From contig CM068372.1 in assembly GCA_034769895.1 (NCBI GenBank), positions 439,460,958 to 439,524,957 of the forward strand: a stretch of 64,000 nucleotides of DNA. The letters are read 5' to 3'. The notes under the pieces were generated by a model. The model was not told where the DNA came from. It saw only the letters and a program-made list of their open reading frames with translations, and did no database searches. Position 1 is the first letter of the stretch. The number at the start of each line of letters is the position of its first letter. Source of the DNA: Magicicada septendecula. Taxonomy: Eukaryota; Arthropoda; Insecta; Hemiptera; Cicadidae. Both the position numbers and the translations under genes were made by a program. Of this stretch, positions 11,609-23,662 are shown in pieces.

Positions 11609-11853
11609 CCAAGCGCATCTTCCCGATTTTCCTGCTTTTTTCTGTTTTCTTAGAGATCCAGAATTCAATTTTCGAAACATGCGTGGTACTACAAATTGAT
11701 AATACACACACGGACTATAACCACACACAAGCTATATACACGTACAAAGCACATTTTACGGTCACCAAGTTTACTACTGCAGACAGAATGTCGACAAGAC
11801 GACTACTGGTTACAGGAGTTTGCGCTGTAATATACACAAACTTTGTATAATAT

Positions 11854-12336
11854 TGTTACGACGTTCTAACTGATCGTCGTATGGTACAGTGGAAAACAAA
11901 ATACAAAACACCAATTAAGTCACTAATCACCAGCTTTAATTATCACAATTAAACAGTTTGTAATCAACTGACTACAGTAATCTCTGACAACAAATCAAAT
12001 AAAAATGGTTCACACGCAATAAAAATGTCAACTAATATAAAACACAGTTGTATTAACACAATAATTCTTCACTTCGGCAGACACTCGATCCGCGCTAACA
12101 AAAATCGCTCACGTAACTGAACTGACAACCCGGCTGCTACGGCTTTATATAGGCCGCGCTGAGGTCCAGTAGAGCTTTCCCTCCTTACTGTACGCCGGCG
12201 GCTTAATGCGTATCTCAAGTGTTTCTGGAACACACTAGAACCACCTACTTGAATGACGCCACATCTGCCAAACTAGACGGGGGAAGTGGAGAATGTTCTC
12301 GGCTGTTCTACGCGGTTCGATACCATACTCGTGACA
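11854..12336 (-). repeat. Solo LTR, left member of head-to-head pair
   Basis: Fossil LTR of the ATAT-flanked family. It starts TGTTACGACG and ends CTCGTGACA. ATAT precedes it (11850-11853) and ATAT follows it (12337-12340), immediately before the inverted second copy. No internal region is attached. Confidence 0.75.
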
Positions 12337-12340
12337 ATAT

Positions 12341-12800
12341 TGTAACGAGAAACCTATCGAATAGTCTAGAACATTCTCCACCCCCCCGTCCAGTGTGGCA
12401 GGTCTTGCCTCAATCAAGGCCGCTCACAAGTAGGTGCTCTAGTGTGTTCAAGAACACTTGAATACGCATTAAACAGGCGTGCAATAAGAAGGAAAAGCTA
12501 TACTGGACCTCTGCGCTACCTAAAAAAGGCCACAGCAGCCGGGTTGTCGGTTCAGTTACGTGAGCGATTTCTATAGCGCGGATCGAGTGTTTGTACAAGT
12601 ATTGTACCAAAGTGTTGTTATTAGTGAGGAATTCTTTATAGCTGACATTATTATTGCGTGTGGACAATTTTTACTTGAATTGTTGTAAGAGACTATATTG
12701 TTGATTACAAATTGTCAATTGTGACGATTAAAGCTGGTTTTTAGTGACTTCTTTGGTGTTTTTCACTGTACCATACGACGATCAGTTAGACCATCGTAAA
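12341..12800 (+). repeat. Solo LTR, right member of head-to-head pair
   Basis: This is the same LTR variant in the opposite orientation, starting TGTAACGAG. In this orientation the shared 3' region carries an ATTAAA signal and ends in the ACGACGATC...ACCATCGT block. ATAT lies on both sides (12337-12340 and 12801-12804). Confidence 0.75.
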
Positions 12801-12804
12801 ATAT

Positions 12805-14788
12805 CTACTTACCGAAAACTCGCTTATTTTGTTATCATAAGCATTAGTGTTGTAACTGCATAATGTTAGGCTATATTTTTTTACTTTGTCTTCAGCTTAG
12901 TGTAACAACAATAAGGAAAACTTAAATAAACACTTATATTCCTCTCTGTTCTTGTGAGGTGTACAGGTCTTCTCTGCCGTGTTCGTGGGGGCGCGATTGT
13001 GTGTGGCTTCATTCCAGTTAACAATCGACCAAGAACGCAGTCTCAGTAACGTATAAGACTCTCAGGACTTGGAGGATAGTGGCTCAATTTATCAGAAATA
13101 TTTTCGGCTTAAATCGTTTCTGTTTGGAAACGTTTTGAGCCACTTAAGAGGGAAATTGACCCTCATACCAAGTCTTCTTTCTCCGTAGAACATTTGATAT
13201 CACCAAATAGTAGAAGTTTTAAACTAAGTGTCGATGCGGAGAAGACGCGAGCAGATGGTCCTTCCCTGTCGATCTAGATCAAGCTTAAGGGTCGTTGACT
13301 TGAAAACATCAAGACATGCAACGCCCTTTTGACGCCGTTAATGTTATTTCCCCTTAAACACGAGAAACCGACCTTGCCTATATGCTTTTACGAGGACACT
13401 GCTCCGGCTCGAGAACTAATAATTAAAATATACGGTTATATTATATTTATATAGTTAAATATTATACATTATTTTTAAACTTCCGGGGATAGAACCGCAA
13501 AGAGCGGTTCACAGAATACTGTTTGTTTTAATATAAAAGTTGTAAAAACCGTAATCTAATAACAAAATTGCAATTCGCAATTTTACGTTCTCAGAGTCAG
13601 GTACAACAATTTCACAGCCAACACGTTTACGACAAGTATACGCGATTTATCGTTGATTTTAACGTTTTCCTCTCTTCCCGTCGTCATTCTGCAAAGCTTT
13701 CATTACGCGTGGCTGTTACAACACTTCCTTTATTGCTCGAGTGCGGTGAATTATCGTTTTTATTTTCATATTTTTCTCTTCTTTTTATTTAAAACTTAAT
13801 TTCTCTTCTTCGTCTCCCCCTTCGTTATTACTGTCGGGTGTGTAATTTCACGAGCTACCAACTTTACCGCATTAAATTTACCGCACACGTCCCCATTACA
13901 GTTTCTAACACTGTGAATCAAAACAAGTTATAAATGTTGTTGAGTTTTATCGTCACCGTCGTTTTCGTGGTGTTGTTGCAGTGCTGTTATCTGAACAAAT
14001 GTTATCACGTTTGAGACTACTTCAGGCAGAGGTAATATTTTACAGTTGTAACAAAACATTAAACGGGAGGGGGGCCAGAAACGAAACATTTTATTCTAAA
14101 ATGGGGTCGTCGTCGTTGTAATGGGGTGGGGGTGAGGTGATAGAGGGCAGAAAACGCCAGGTAAAGGGAGGCAGCAGATGCTGCTAATTGTGTTAATGTA
14201 TTACACCCTCTTTTGAGCTTCCTCCGTCTCTCTCGTACTTCGAGCGTTATTTTTCTCCCACTCTCTCTCTTTTGCCGAAATTATTACTAATGCTGGGGGC
14301 GCATACGCACAACCGTTCCACTCCAAAACCTTCCTTACTTCCATCCGAGTTAATGTCTTTTCGCAACAGGGTGGTGTTTCTTAGTTTGATATGAAATTAC
14401 ATACATTTTAATAAATAAAAAGAATTCATTCATGACGGCCAGTAGGTGTGGTAAATAATATTATTTTCATTTATTATTACACCCTGACAGTAACCAGTAG
14501 GCTTATAAATAAGATATTTACTTCTCAATGCTTACGCCCCATCGAAAAAAAAAAACTGGCATCCAGTGTTGTTGGTTTCGTAGTAGACTGTATGACTTGA
14601 CTTATCATCTAAAAATGTAATGGCTAATGAAGTGGAAATATGCCTAATGTCGTGTTGTCTATAATCCAATACGTCGTAGAATATACAAGTGCGTTTAAGG
14701 AGACATAGAAAGTACTTCGTACGTTCAAGCTGAACTACTTTGTTCTTGTTCATGTTCTTCTTGTTCTTTTTGTTGTTCTTGTTGTTTC
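12805..14788. other. Unassigned stretch of 2 kb
   Basis: There is no recognisable gene. A plus-strand frame of 74 codons at 13568-13792 has no motif. No terminal repeats, tRNA-like boxes or tandem arrays were seen. Confidence 0.4.
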
Positions 14789-14796
14789 GTGTTGTT

Positions 14797-14837
<41 letters not shown>

Positions 14838-14956
14838 TCTTGTTCTTGTTCTTGTTCTTGTTCTTCTTCTTCTTCTTCTTCTTCTTCTTCTTCTTCTTCT
14901 TCTTCTTCTTCTTCTTCTTCTTCTTCTTCTTCTTCTTCTTCTTCTTCTTCTTCTTC
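14789..14956. repeat. Compound GTC/TTC microsatellite
   Basis: A GTC run (about 14796-14836) passes through GTTCTT steps into a long TTC run. Long Val/Leu and Arg/Thr frames over it are artefacts. Confidence 0.9.
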
Positions 14957-14978
14957 TCCTTATCCTAATCCTCAGCCA

Positions 14979-15027
14979 CAAAAGTGATGGAAACTGTTCT
15001 TTTGGCATTCGCAAGATGCAAGGGCGG
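14979..15027 (+). mobile_element. Short mariner transposase scrap
   Basis: About 45 bp encoding 'KVMETVLLAFARCKGG', which matches the KVMATVFWD region of mariner transposases and the longer relic at 48335-48775. Too short to place further. Confidence 0.45.
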
Positions 15028-16440
15028 AATCAGTAAGCAGTTGGGGGGGGGGGGGATTATAAAAAGTTGGACCATTTTAAAGGTCTAAAGCAAAAACGAT
15101 AGGAATGAGTGAAGATACGAATACAATTTGTTACTATCTACACAATAATTTTACTGACGTATAAGTATAAAATCGTATCTGTGTTTGTCAGTTGGTTGTT
15201 CTTTTAATAATGTTCACCAGTTTAAAGTACACACTGCTATGGTACTCACACTAGTGTTTGTCTCTTGTGGTATGTATCAAACATAAATTGACATACTACT
15301 ATGGTACAGTTACAATTTTGAAGTAATTTTAGAGTGAAACCATGAACCCACATAACTCGGTATGAATTTTTTATCATATCTGTGCTAAGCAGTATTAAGT
15401 GTTCCTTTATAACACCTTTTTCCATTTAACACAAGTTATTTCTTTTTCGTAGTACCGAGCGATCCTCCAGTCGTGTGATGAAGCATCCACAGTGGCTCTT
15501 CTATCATCGATAAGTTGCGTGCTTTGTCCTCAAGTGAGAAGAACTGACTTCAGTCTAAAACAACAGCAAGTTCACTAACCTGCAGCATGCTGTACCCGGA
15601 CTGAAGCAGACGCCGATGTGTTCACATTTAAAGCAGGCAATCAGTAGAAGGTCAGTAAGATTACTATTTCAATTACACTGGGCAAGACGATTTTGTATCG
15701 TTTTGTAATTAACAGCCTTATTAAGCCCCTACTGTTCAAATGTTTTCTAATACTTTCTACTGAAGTTTCAACAACGCCACTAGAGAAAACTACGTAAATT
15801 TAATTAGAAATAAATAAAAAGTACACTAGGAACGAAGTGTCACAAGAAGTTGTTGTTTTTATATCTCAGTCCGTTGAGATTTTTATCCATTTCTTGGAAA
15901 CATTTATTGAATGTGCATTGTAAAGTGAAGCGCAGATCCCTTAACGAATACAAGTTTAGTTTGTTCTTCAGAATACAGCACTTGAAGAAGTTTATACTGA
16001 AAAGAAGACAATGATACGGCGCCCTGGAGAAACGTTTATGGATATCCCTGGGGTGTTGTTTAAAATATTGCGTACCCCCTTAGGAGGAGGAACAGTCTGG
16101 TGTGTGTCTATACAGTTGTTGCCTTAGACAAGTCAATAAGAATACTTGTGCATTTCTGAGTCCATACCGCTATGAACGACTGCGTATTTTTGCTTGGAAC
16201 TCTGTCGGTCACGCGCGCCCACGAGTATACAATATATCTACATATAGCCTATACAACTCAAAGTCTGAGGATTTATGTGTACTGAATACAAATCCACACC
16301 GTTACACCGATTTCCAGCAAATTTTGTACAGGTAATCTTTGACACAAAGCGAGAAACACTGTCTAACTTGGAATTTGATATTTTGCCCCGTTCGCACGAT
16401 TTAGGCCTTTTAATTACGCCTTTTCGTTGACGCGTATAAA
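15028..16440. other. Unassigned stretch
   Basis: A G10 run occurs near 15045. A 77-codon plus-strand frame at 16102-16335 has no recognisable domain. Nothing else was seen. Confidence 0.4.
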
Positions 16441-16877
16441 GATGTCAATAACACCATGGAGACCAGAATTAATTTAATTACCATAGTAACAAGTAAATAA
16501 ACAAATGATATTTAGCGGCATCGGAACTGTACCTTTATCCGTTCCTGCAGTTTTTAATATTTTTAATATACGACTGTATCGATATATTTTATAATTTTGT
16601 ATACAGATACGTCTATATATTTTGTAATTGTCTTAAACGATTGTAAAATGTATGTTTATACGTATTTCTGATGATGCAATGAATAAGTAATGAAATATAT
16701 TAAATACTACTACTAAAGATGTCAACAACAAGATGGAGACCAGAATGAATTACCATAGTAACAAATAAATAAACAAAAGCTATTTAGCGGCATCGGAACT
16801 GTACATTTATCCATTCCTGCAGTACATTTTCGATGTTTTATGTAAGATCCGATTGTATCGATATATTACAATGTGGA
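16441..16877. repeat. Two direct repeats of about 160 bp
   Basis: Segment 16441-16606 recurs at 16717-16877 with small indels. Shared blocks include GGAGACCAGAAT, TTACCATAGTAACAA, TATTTAGCGGCATCGGAACTG and TGTATCGATATATT. The copies are about 110 bp apart. This is a local duplication or two adjacent copies of a short element of unknown class. Confidence 0.8.
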
Positions 16878-17796
16878 AAAGAAGTGTACTAATTGTAAAT
16901 TGTCCTATTACTTAATGCAAAGCGAAAACACGTGTTGTTTTCATTTGTGAGTTTAGGTGACAACGGTTTTTGGTTTTACTGCTGAAATAAATAAAAGCCA
17001 TGGTTGAGAAAAATATAAAGTTTAATGTGTTATTCAATGCTTCTAACACAGTAACAATTAAAATAAAGGATTTAGCGTTTTTAAATACTTTATAAATATC
17101 TCCAAAGGCTTTATAAACGGGTACTCTTAAATCTCCAGAGGCTGTTGCACCAACATAATAATTTAGTACAAGTTAAAATAGTAAGTGTTGAAAACAGCTT
17201 TGAAGGGAATTTGACTAATGAGTACAAAATTGTTATACGAGCTGACAGAACGCCATGTAGACAAAGACAATAAAAAGTATATTAAAATACTTATTAAAAG
17301 TCAAATATTCGCTTGCGAAGTCAATTGCGATTTGTGGTACAGTAAATAGAACAGTGAAAATCGTAACAAGAAAAGATACACAAATAAGATTCTATAAAGT
17401 GACAGCCGTACCTATTCCGTTTCATGAGTCTTAGACTTGGTTCCTGTCACGCAATGAATAACAAGCTATACACTACAATTCTGGAAGCTATACAAAACCT
17501 CATTAATAAATATAGGGTCAAATAAAGTTCGTCAGGTCAGTAAAACGTCGCATACGACTCGATAGGACTAGAGGGAGTTTTCGTATACGGAAGGACTTGA
17601 TTTTTCATCATTGACAGAAACCATCAACAGTTATCGACAACCGTCAACCAGCACCTTCTACATGTGGATAGACGGGGTTGCGGGACTCGAGTTTACCCAA
17701 TTCAAGGGTTCCCGAATACACCAGAATAGAATCGGTATTTACCCTGAAAGAATTATCGTCCCCAGAAATTTGCGATCCTCTTTGTGATGTATCGAA
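16878..17796. other. Unassigned stretch
   Basis: AT-rich sequence without a recognisable gene or repeat structure. Confidence 0.4.
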
Positions 17797-18070
17797 GCGG
17801 TCGTGGCGTAGTGGCTAGCGTGTGGCGCTGCTACGCTGTCGGCGCGGGTTCGATCCCCGACGGGGCTATCTGATATCGATACGACCGTTCCCACTCGCAA
17901 GGCGATGTCAAACCAGCGAGAGGTATCCTGCCTAATATAAACCGTCCCCAACTATGCCGTTCGGATCCGGCGTTAAACTGTAGGTCCCATATACCTGTGA
18001 GAGACTCCGTAACACACGCACCACGGGTATATATGCTGAGGATACAAACCAGTTGAAAGACTAAAGGACC
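17797..18070 (+). mobile_element. tRNA-derived SINE
   Basis: The head carries an A box TGGCGTAGTGG (17804-17814) and a B box GGTTCGATCCC (17847-17857) at the spacing of a polymerase III internal promoter. It does not fold into a proper cloverleaf. The body continues to a CGGCGTTAAACTGTAGGTCC block (about 17968-17988), which I recall from insect SINEs. The 3' limit and target duplication were not resolved. Confidence 0.7.
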
Positions 18071-18639
18071 TAGTAATAATTGTGACGTATCTACGGTGAT
18101 TCTTTTGCCCAGAATCAGCGAGGAAACCATAGAACAGATTTAGTGACCCCGATCCCTCAGACCCTGCTAAGCCCCAGCTGTATATCTGGTTTCAAGTACA
18201 CAGCTCTAATATAGCAGCTCTTATCGCGACGATAAGAAAAGCACCTCCATATCCACACAGGGAAAGAAGAGAGCCGATTGTAAACACGTATAACAAGTGG
18301 CGTTTGTACGCAACAAGATCAGTTTCACTCACTCACACAACGGATTGGAAGACTTTCGAAGAGTATTTACCGCGCGTCAACGGTTTAAAGCTCATACGTC
18401 TGTCAATTGTGGGATTCATTGCGCCAACATGACCTTATTCTATCCGTACGAGTGTTTGTGTGATACCCCGAAGACTGACAGATTACGACGGAAACTGTAA
18501 TCGACACCGCACCAGTAAAACGATCGCAGCTGACTTATAAAATAATGTCGACATACTGAATTCAGCTGATCGCAGACTTCACTGACGTGCGACGCACCAG
18601 TTTGAGAAGTTTCTATTTTCGTGACCACAATTAGACATA
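18071..18639. other. Unassigned stretch
   Basis: No gene or repeat is recognised. Small frames at 18297-18500 (plus) and 18440-18628 (minus) are unremarkable. Confidence 0.4.
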
Positions 18640-19140
18640 TTTATTTTATTTTTTATTTCATATAAGCCACTGTTGACTATTTTTGGTTCAACTGGTTCCT
18701 CCTCCCGTCTTCTCCTCTCTCTTCCTTCTATCCCATATCCATCATTCTTGAATGATGTCTCTGTCCTTCCGTCAGTCCAGATGGCACCTGTCCTCTTCTT
18801 AGGGTTTTCCTGAAAACCTTGAGCATTTTAAAATTTCTTTTTAACTGGGAAGCATTCTTCAATGTCGTCTTGAATAATCTGGTGTTCTTCTATATCTTCT
18901 TCTGTTCCTTTGAACCACGTATTGGACATTTTGAGCTTTCTGAAATAGTTAAAAAGCTTCCCTGTTTGTCTGTCAGGATTCATGCTTTGAACATATGCGT
19001 AGAAAGTACTTCTTATTTTTCTAATTACGTCTGTGATTATCTCAACATGTATGTACAGCTCATTATTGTGGCGTCTTCTGTAATGTTCTCCATCTTTTAT
19101 TGATTCCAAGATTTTTCTATGTATATGTATCCCAAGACAT
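18640..19140 (-). mobile_element. LINE 3' fragment, ORF2 C-terminal domain
   Basis: A 93-codon minus-strand frame (18828-19109) reads 'ESIKDGEHYRRRHNNELY', 'EIITDVIRKIRSTFYAYV', 'KLFNYFRKLKMSNTWFK' and 'EEDIEEHQIIQDDIEE'. This is the C-terminal layout of another LINE subfamily, whose usual 'GKPKKRTGAIW' ending is recognisable in altered frame near 18780-18810. It is a 5'-truncated copy. Confidence 0.7.
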
Positions 19141-19179
19141 ATTTATTTATGTATAAATAAATAACTTTATTTAAGTGCA

Positions 19180-19540
19180 GGAGGATTGGTGAAGGAGCGA
19201 AGCGAGTTCTTAGTTTCGCCTCGACCGTTTGCCATTTGTCTGTCTAACTATTTGGGGTATGTCTCACGACAACTTTTGAACGCATTATCCGATTTTTGTA
19301 AAATTTGGAAAGAGTATCCATATCTTTACCCAACAGAATTCTATTATTTTTTATATTGATCCCTCCAAAACTAGGGGGGTTGCAACAAAAAATGTGGGCG
19401 GGTCAAAATTGTGAAAAGTGCAAAACCCATGTGAGTTATCAAATTAAAGGAAAATTAAATCCCAGACTAAAAATAGTGTTCATTTTTTTGGACATTAACA
19501 TTGTGGAGTAATTAACTCCAAGGTTGTGGTAGCCAATCCT
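19180..19540 (+). repeat. Unclassified interspersed repeat
   Basis: It is homologous to the inverted copy at about 43190-44575. Shared blocks include TTTGGGGTATGTCTC, TTTTGAACGCAT, CGATTTTTGTAAAATTTG and an AACTAGGGGGG block. It begins near a GAGCGAAGCGAG motif. There is no coding content and I do not recognise the class. Confidence 0.6.
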
Positions 19541-19879
19541 TTCGGCGCAGTGGATCGGTAAGCAAACGAGAGATGGGGGTTCTGTCCACCCTGACAGAAT
19601 GGTGCACATCGGCAGCAGGGTGTGCATCTAGTGTGGAGGTGGAGGAGCCTACAGTAGGCCAACGGCTGCACACATGGGCTGAGTTAGTTAGTCTACTGCG
19701 ATCGGGCAGAGAGAGCTCATCCGCAAAATCTTACAAAACCTGACAAAACAAAATCTACAAAATCTGAGGTGAAAGCAACTCTCTAGGGGAAGACCAGCCC
19801 GAAATCAAAAATCCTGATCCTCCAGGTTTGGGGTTTTACAGCAGGACAGTTACCTGCTTAAGTAAAAATATATGTACTT

Positions 19880-20092
19880 ACAGAGAACTCATAAGAGCCT
19901 CGAAAATCGGAGGAAATGGTGTGAACACTTGAATCGCATGTCTGATATCCGTCTACTTGTGACTCCCTTGGGTTATCACCCTACTGGGAAGAGAGATGTC
20001 GGTAGACCTAGGTGAAGATGGGTTCCGTAACAGGTCTAAAGGCCTAGTCCTTGGAGTGGTGATGATGATGATGATGATGTTGATGATGACTA
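19880..20092 (+). mobile_element. LINE 3' end with GAT tail
   Basis: The plus strand encodes 'RRKWCEHLNRMSDIRLLV', 'LGYHPTGKRDVGRPR' and 'WVP' followed by a stop and a (GAT)n tail at about 20057-20090. It is the same subfamily as 52485-53002. Confidence 0.75.
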
Positions 20093-20127
20093 TTCCGTTT
20101 GCGTAATATTGCCTTTAAAGTAGAAAT

Positions 20128-20235
20128 AATTCATCATCATCATCACTTTCAGCAAGGATTAAACCAAAAATGGTTTGTTCCGGCCCCAAGCACATAGTCT
20201 AGAGCTGGCCACGCTTCTTCGGACGCCGCATACCT
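20128..20235 (-). mobile_element. LINE 3' terminal scrap
   Basis: The minus strand ends with the GGAACAAACCATTTTTGGTT block and a short GAT tail that close the LINE copies at 39421 and 53465. It faces the unrelated LINE end at 19880-20092 tail to tail. Confidence 0.65.
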
Positions 20236-22433
20236 TATAGTGCTCAAAAAATTTAAAAATTTATAATTTTGTGATCAAGAGGTACGCTCATGCACACCCG
20301 AGTTAACAACCAGGCCAGTGTCGTAAATAAGAACGATTAGACACACGTCAGACCCGACGCCAGTGGAGGAACAATGAAGAAACGTCCGACTACACCCAAC
20401 AACAGAAGATTGGGTACATCGTTGACAGAACGAACTTAGCTACGATTTACAACACCAAAACAAACCAAACAAAAGACAGAGTCCAGTAGCCTGGCTACGC
20501 AGAAGTTAGATGGAACACATGCTGTGGGGGTTAAGTTGTAACGCGCGTACGTATGAATGAAATACTCAATAACAAAGGGTGCAGAGAAATCTTGACGAAT
20601 ATGTAGGCAATGGGACGGGTATTCAATGAATACGAGATACGTACTCAGCCCAGCATGAAAACAAACCCAGACGTCAAGTCAGATTTACAACTAGAAAGCG
20701 TGGGAGCCGTCCAGGGACGACGCCCAGCGAAGAGTTGGTAATTGACGGGAAAAACGAAGGGTGAACGAACAATGGACCAAAACACTGCAGACTCTTAACA
20801 AAAGCAATATCAGAGAGCCTCGACAACATGGAAACAAAGGATTGATAGACAGGCGGGCAATTGCTCCACTTTCCGAGAAACAACGCAACGTTCGTCGCTG
20901 GGGTACTTCAGGGGATGTCCAACGACCAACCAGAATTTGGCATCTTCCAAAAGAACTGGTGGAGAGAGTAGTGACGACTTGGACGACGAATCAGGAAACC
21001 GATGACCATAGATCTGCAAGGTGAAAGAAAATCCTGAACATATCAGCAACAGCCATAGGCGTGGACATGAGAAAATCGCATTCTGGTAGTTGGTGATTGA
21101 TAAAAACTGTTTACGAGGACGCGGAGCGGTAGTAATATAGTAGTAATTGAACAGTAACAGTAGTACTTACTCAAATTTTAAATCAGTTAGTCAGTCAGTG
21201 ACACAGTTATAACTAAGTTTCGGTCTTAGTCGAACTTAGACATTTCAATTCAATCTCAGTCTTACAAAACGTTGTATTCGATAGATCATCAGATTTACCG
21301 AAATTACCGCTGTAACACGTAGTGCGAAGGTACATAAACATCGTTAAAATGTCAAGTGTATACGAGAAACTTTAGAATACGTTCGGCATGCATATTAAGC
21401 ATTACGAGCGAATTAACATTTCGACAATAGAACGTTGTGCGACAATTTCAGGCATTATGAAACGTTATACAAACATTATCATTTTAATTTTGAGTACATG
21501 AACTGAGTAGATTAATACTCATGAACACTAGTGCAGACATAGCGTATCTAGATAGACAAAAGTATCTAGTTACCTGAATCACGCTTACAGTAAACACTTA
21601 ATCAAACTACACCAATTATAATGATAGCATCGTTACTACATAAAACTGTAAAGACACTTATTCCAAGCAGATAACTCCGACATCATACTACACAGAACGC
21701 GAGTGGGATTATTGCGAGTGAAAGTGTCAGTGCGCATCCATCAACAGCAGCATCCGCGTACATGGAACCATCAACGGATTGGATAACACACCGATGGAAT
21801 TTGTGGATATGCTTTCCCAAGTTAAGTCCTTATGTTCTTAATACTAGTTAATACTTACTACTGCACTGTCTCTTTTCAAAGAGCTACTCCCGAGAGATCT
21901 ACATAACTCGTAAAATTAAAAATGTTAAATATTAAAGTCACTCATCTGAGGGCATTAATGAACGCATTTAGTTTAGAATGAAGTATATTTGATTGTTTAT
22001 TGTTTGTGCATATATATTATTGTATGTTGTATTTATAGCATTGTATGTCTTGTTTTTCAGGGAACAACGAAATGATTATTATTGTGATTTATGTTATTAT
22101 GTGTTTTGTTTGAATGTATTTACAGGACATAATTTCATTTGTAGGTCAAGAATTTGCTTAATCAATAATGTGTAATAAATAAGTATTTATTGCGTATATA
22201 TATCTTGCGTTCATTATTGCAGTTAACCTCAAATAATTAATTTCTCATGTTTCAAGTAATTCTATCTTATTGCTTACAAAGGGTCTCAATAAGTATGCTA
22301 ATTAACAATGAATACACTCAAATCACCCATTGAATTGTCAGAATAACATACTTGTGTAAATTATATTGATTTGATAAATATTCAAAATTAATTGAATAAT
22401 TTAATAATTCACATAAATTAGCATAACTGCACT
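20236..22433. other. Unassigned, possibly part LTR-derived
   Basis: An 87-codon plus-strand frame (20761-21024) and overlapping minus frames have no recognised motif. Because a tRNA-Lys primer binding site follows at 22504, part of 21100-22500 may be a degraded LTR; AATAAA occurs at about 22174. I could not find a second copy in the window to test this. Confidence 0.35.
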
Positions 22434-22552
22434 AAATGTAAATGGCTCCCAAAGAACGTGGGGCATAACAAATTTAATTAGAGTCAAATTTGTTAAATAT
22501 AAATGGCGCCCAACGTGGGGCACAACAAATATAATTAGAGTCAAATTTGTTA
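22434..22552 (+). repeat. Fossil tRNA-Lys primer binding site, in a 60-bp duplication
   Basis: TGGCGCCCAACGTGGGGC (22504-22521) is an exact 18-nt complement of the 3' end of tRNA-Lys1,2, a primer used by several LTR retroelements. A second, altered copy lies about 60 bp upstream (22443-22464). Both are followed by the same AACAAAT...TAATTAGAGTCAAATTTGTTAAA block, so the site sits in a tandem duplication. No gag or pol sequence follows; a LINE fragment starts at 22558. Confidence 0.6.
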
Positions 22553-22557
22553 AAACC

Positions 22558-22852
22558 TCTCCGTCCTTTCCACTTGTAATTTCATAGTTGTTTGGGGATG
22601 CGACAGTAATCCGTTCGGTTAGTAGGTTCCAATCATTTTAGTCGATATTGGCTAATCGTATCACGTATAGGCTTCCTCATGATATTCAGTTCCTGCCGTA
22701 CATCGACATTTATTTTGCGATCTTGAAGGGTATATCCTGCTAGGTGTCTGATAAATCTCATTTCAGTGGGGTGAACACGACTGGCCTGGGATTTTGTTGA
22801 AGCGCAATTCTCAGGCCCATAGAAAAGTGTGGGGAGGGCCATCGTCAGGCGT
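22558..22852 (-). mobile_element. LINE 3' fragment
   Basis: A 69-codon minus frame (22633-22842) reads 'MALPTLFYGPENC', 'RVHPTEMRFIRHLAGYTLQDRK' and 'DVRQELNIM'. It continues in other frames to the 'CRIPKQLWNYK' and 'GRRG' block before the fragment stops at about 22558. It is the same subfamily as 39421-39972 and 53465-54135. Confidence 0.75.
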
Positions 22853-23071
22853 GTTTGTTTGTTTGTTGAACTTGTGCTATTTATTCACCACATCGTTGTT
22901 TTGTAATATGAGACAATTGGAGCCCAATAACCTGCTTCAAAAAGTAGAAATAGTTCTTGGATTTCGTTGTCCATGACGTGTCCGTTACTTAACTAAATAC
23001 AGCTATTTCACTAACGACTCGGAACACAAAGCTTTTTTTTGAGTAAATACATAAAGTTTTACCTTACAACC

Positions 23072-23662
23072 TGTTTGTGACAAACAATGACAGACACTCA
23101 CATAAAATACTATATTGGCACAGATACGTTGATGACATTCTAATACTATACAGGGAAAAAAAAGACAACGTGAACAGTTACTAACGCACATAAACAAAAA
23201 ACATAACCTTTACTGTCGAATACGAACACAACAATACCATAAACTTCTTAGACCTCTCCATCACAAAACTTGAACACAGGCACACATTCAGTATATACAG
23301 AAAACCGACTACAACTGACACACTAATACACAACTCCTCCAATCACCCAATACAACACAAACTAGCTGCCTTCAGAACCATGATACATAGACTTAACAAC
23401 ATCCCCCTAGATGAAAAAGACTACAAAGACGAACTAAACACGATAAAATATCTAGCAGAATCTAACGGATACGACAGAACAACAGTCAATAAACTCCTAC
23501 ACAAAACAAACAACAGACAAAGACAGAAACAACAAATTCATAACACTAACATACATCAACAAACAAACTGAAAAAATAGCCCACAAATTCAAAAAAGCAG
23601 GATACAGAATCGCTTACAAAAACTACTAACAAAACAGAACACACACTATCAAAACACACACA
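23072..23662 (+). mobile_element. Penelope-like element RT fragment
   Basis: The plus strand encodes 'ILYWHRYVDDILILYR' with the YVDD catalytic box, then 'VEYEHNNTINFLDLSITKLE', 'FSIYRKPTTTDTLIHNSSNHP' and 'HKLAAFRTMIHRLNNIPL'. This is the thumb-side layout of Penelope-like reverse transcriptases. After a frame change it continues 'KIAHKFKKAGYRIAYK'. The 5' part of the RT and the GIY-YIG endonuclease domain are missing. The sequence stops matching exactly where the Polinton-like terminal repeat begins. Confidence 0.75.

Noticed and set aside
14532-15036. 160-codon Arg/Thr frame and 98-codon Val/Leu frame
   Set aside because: Both are generated by the GTC/TTC tract.
17797-17870. Functional tRNA gene
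   Set aside because: A and B boxes are present, but acceptor, D and anticodon stems do not pair and the sequence continues into a SINE body.
20761-21024. 87-codon plus-strand frame as a gene
   Set aside because: No recognisable motif; overlapped by open minus frames of similar length.
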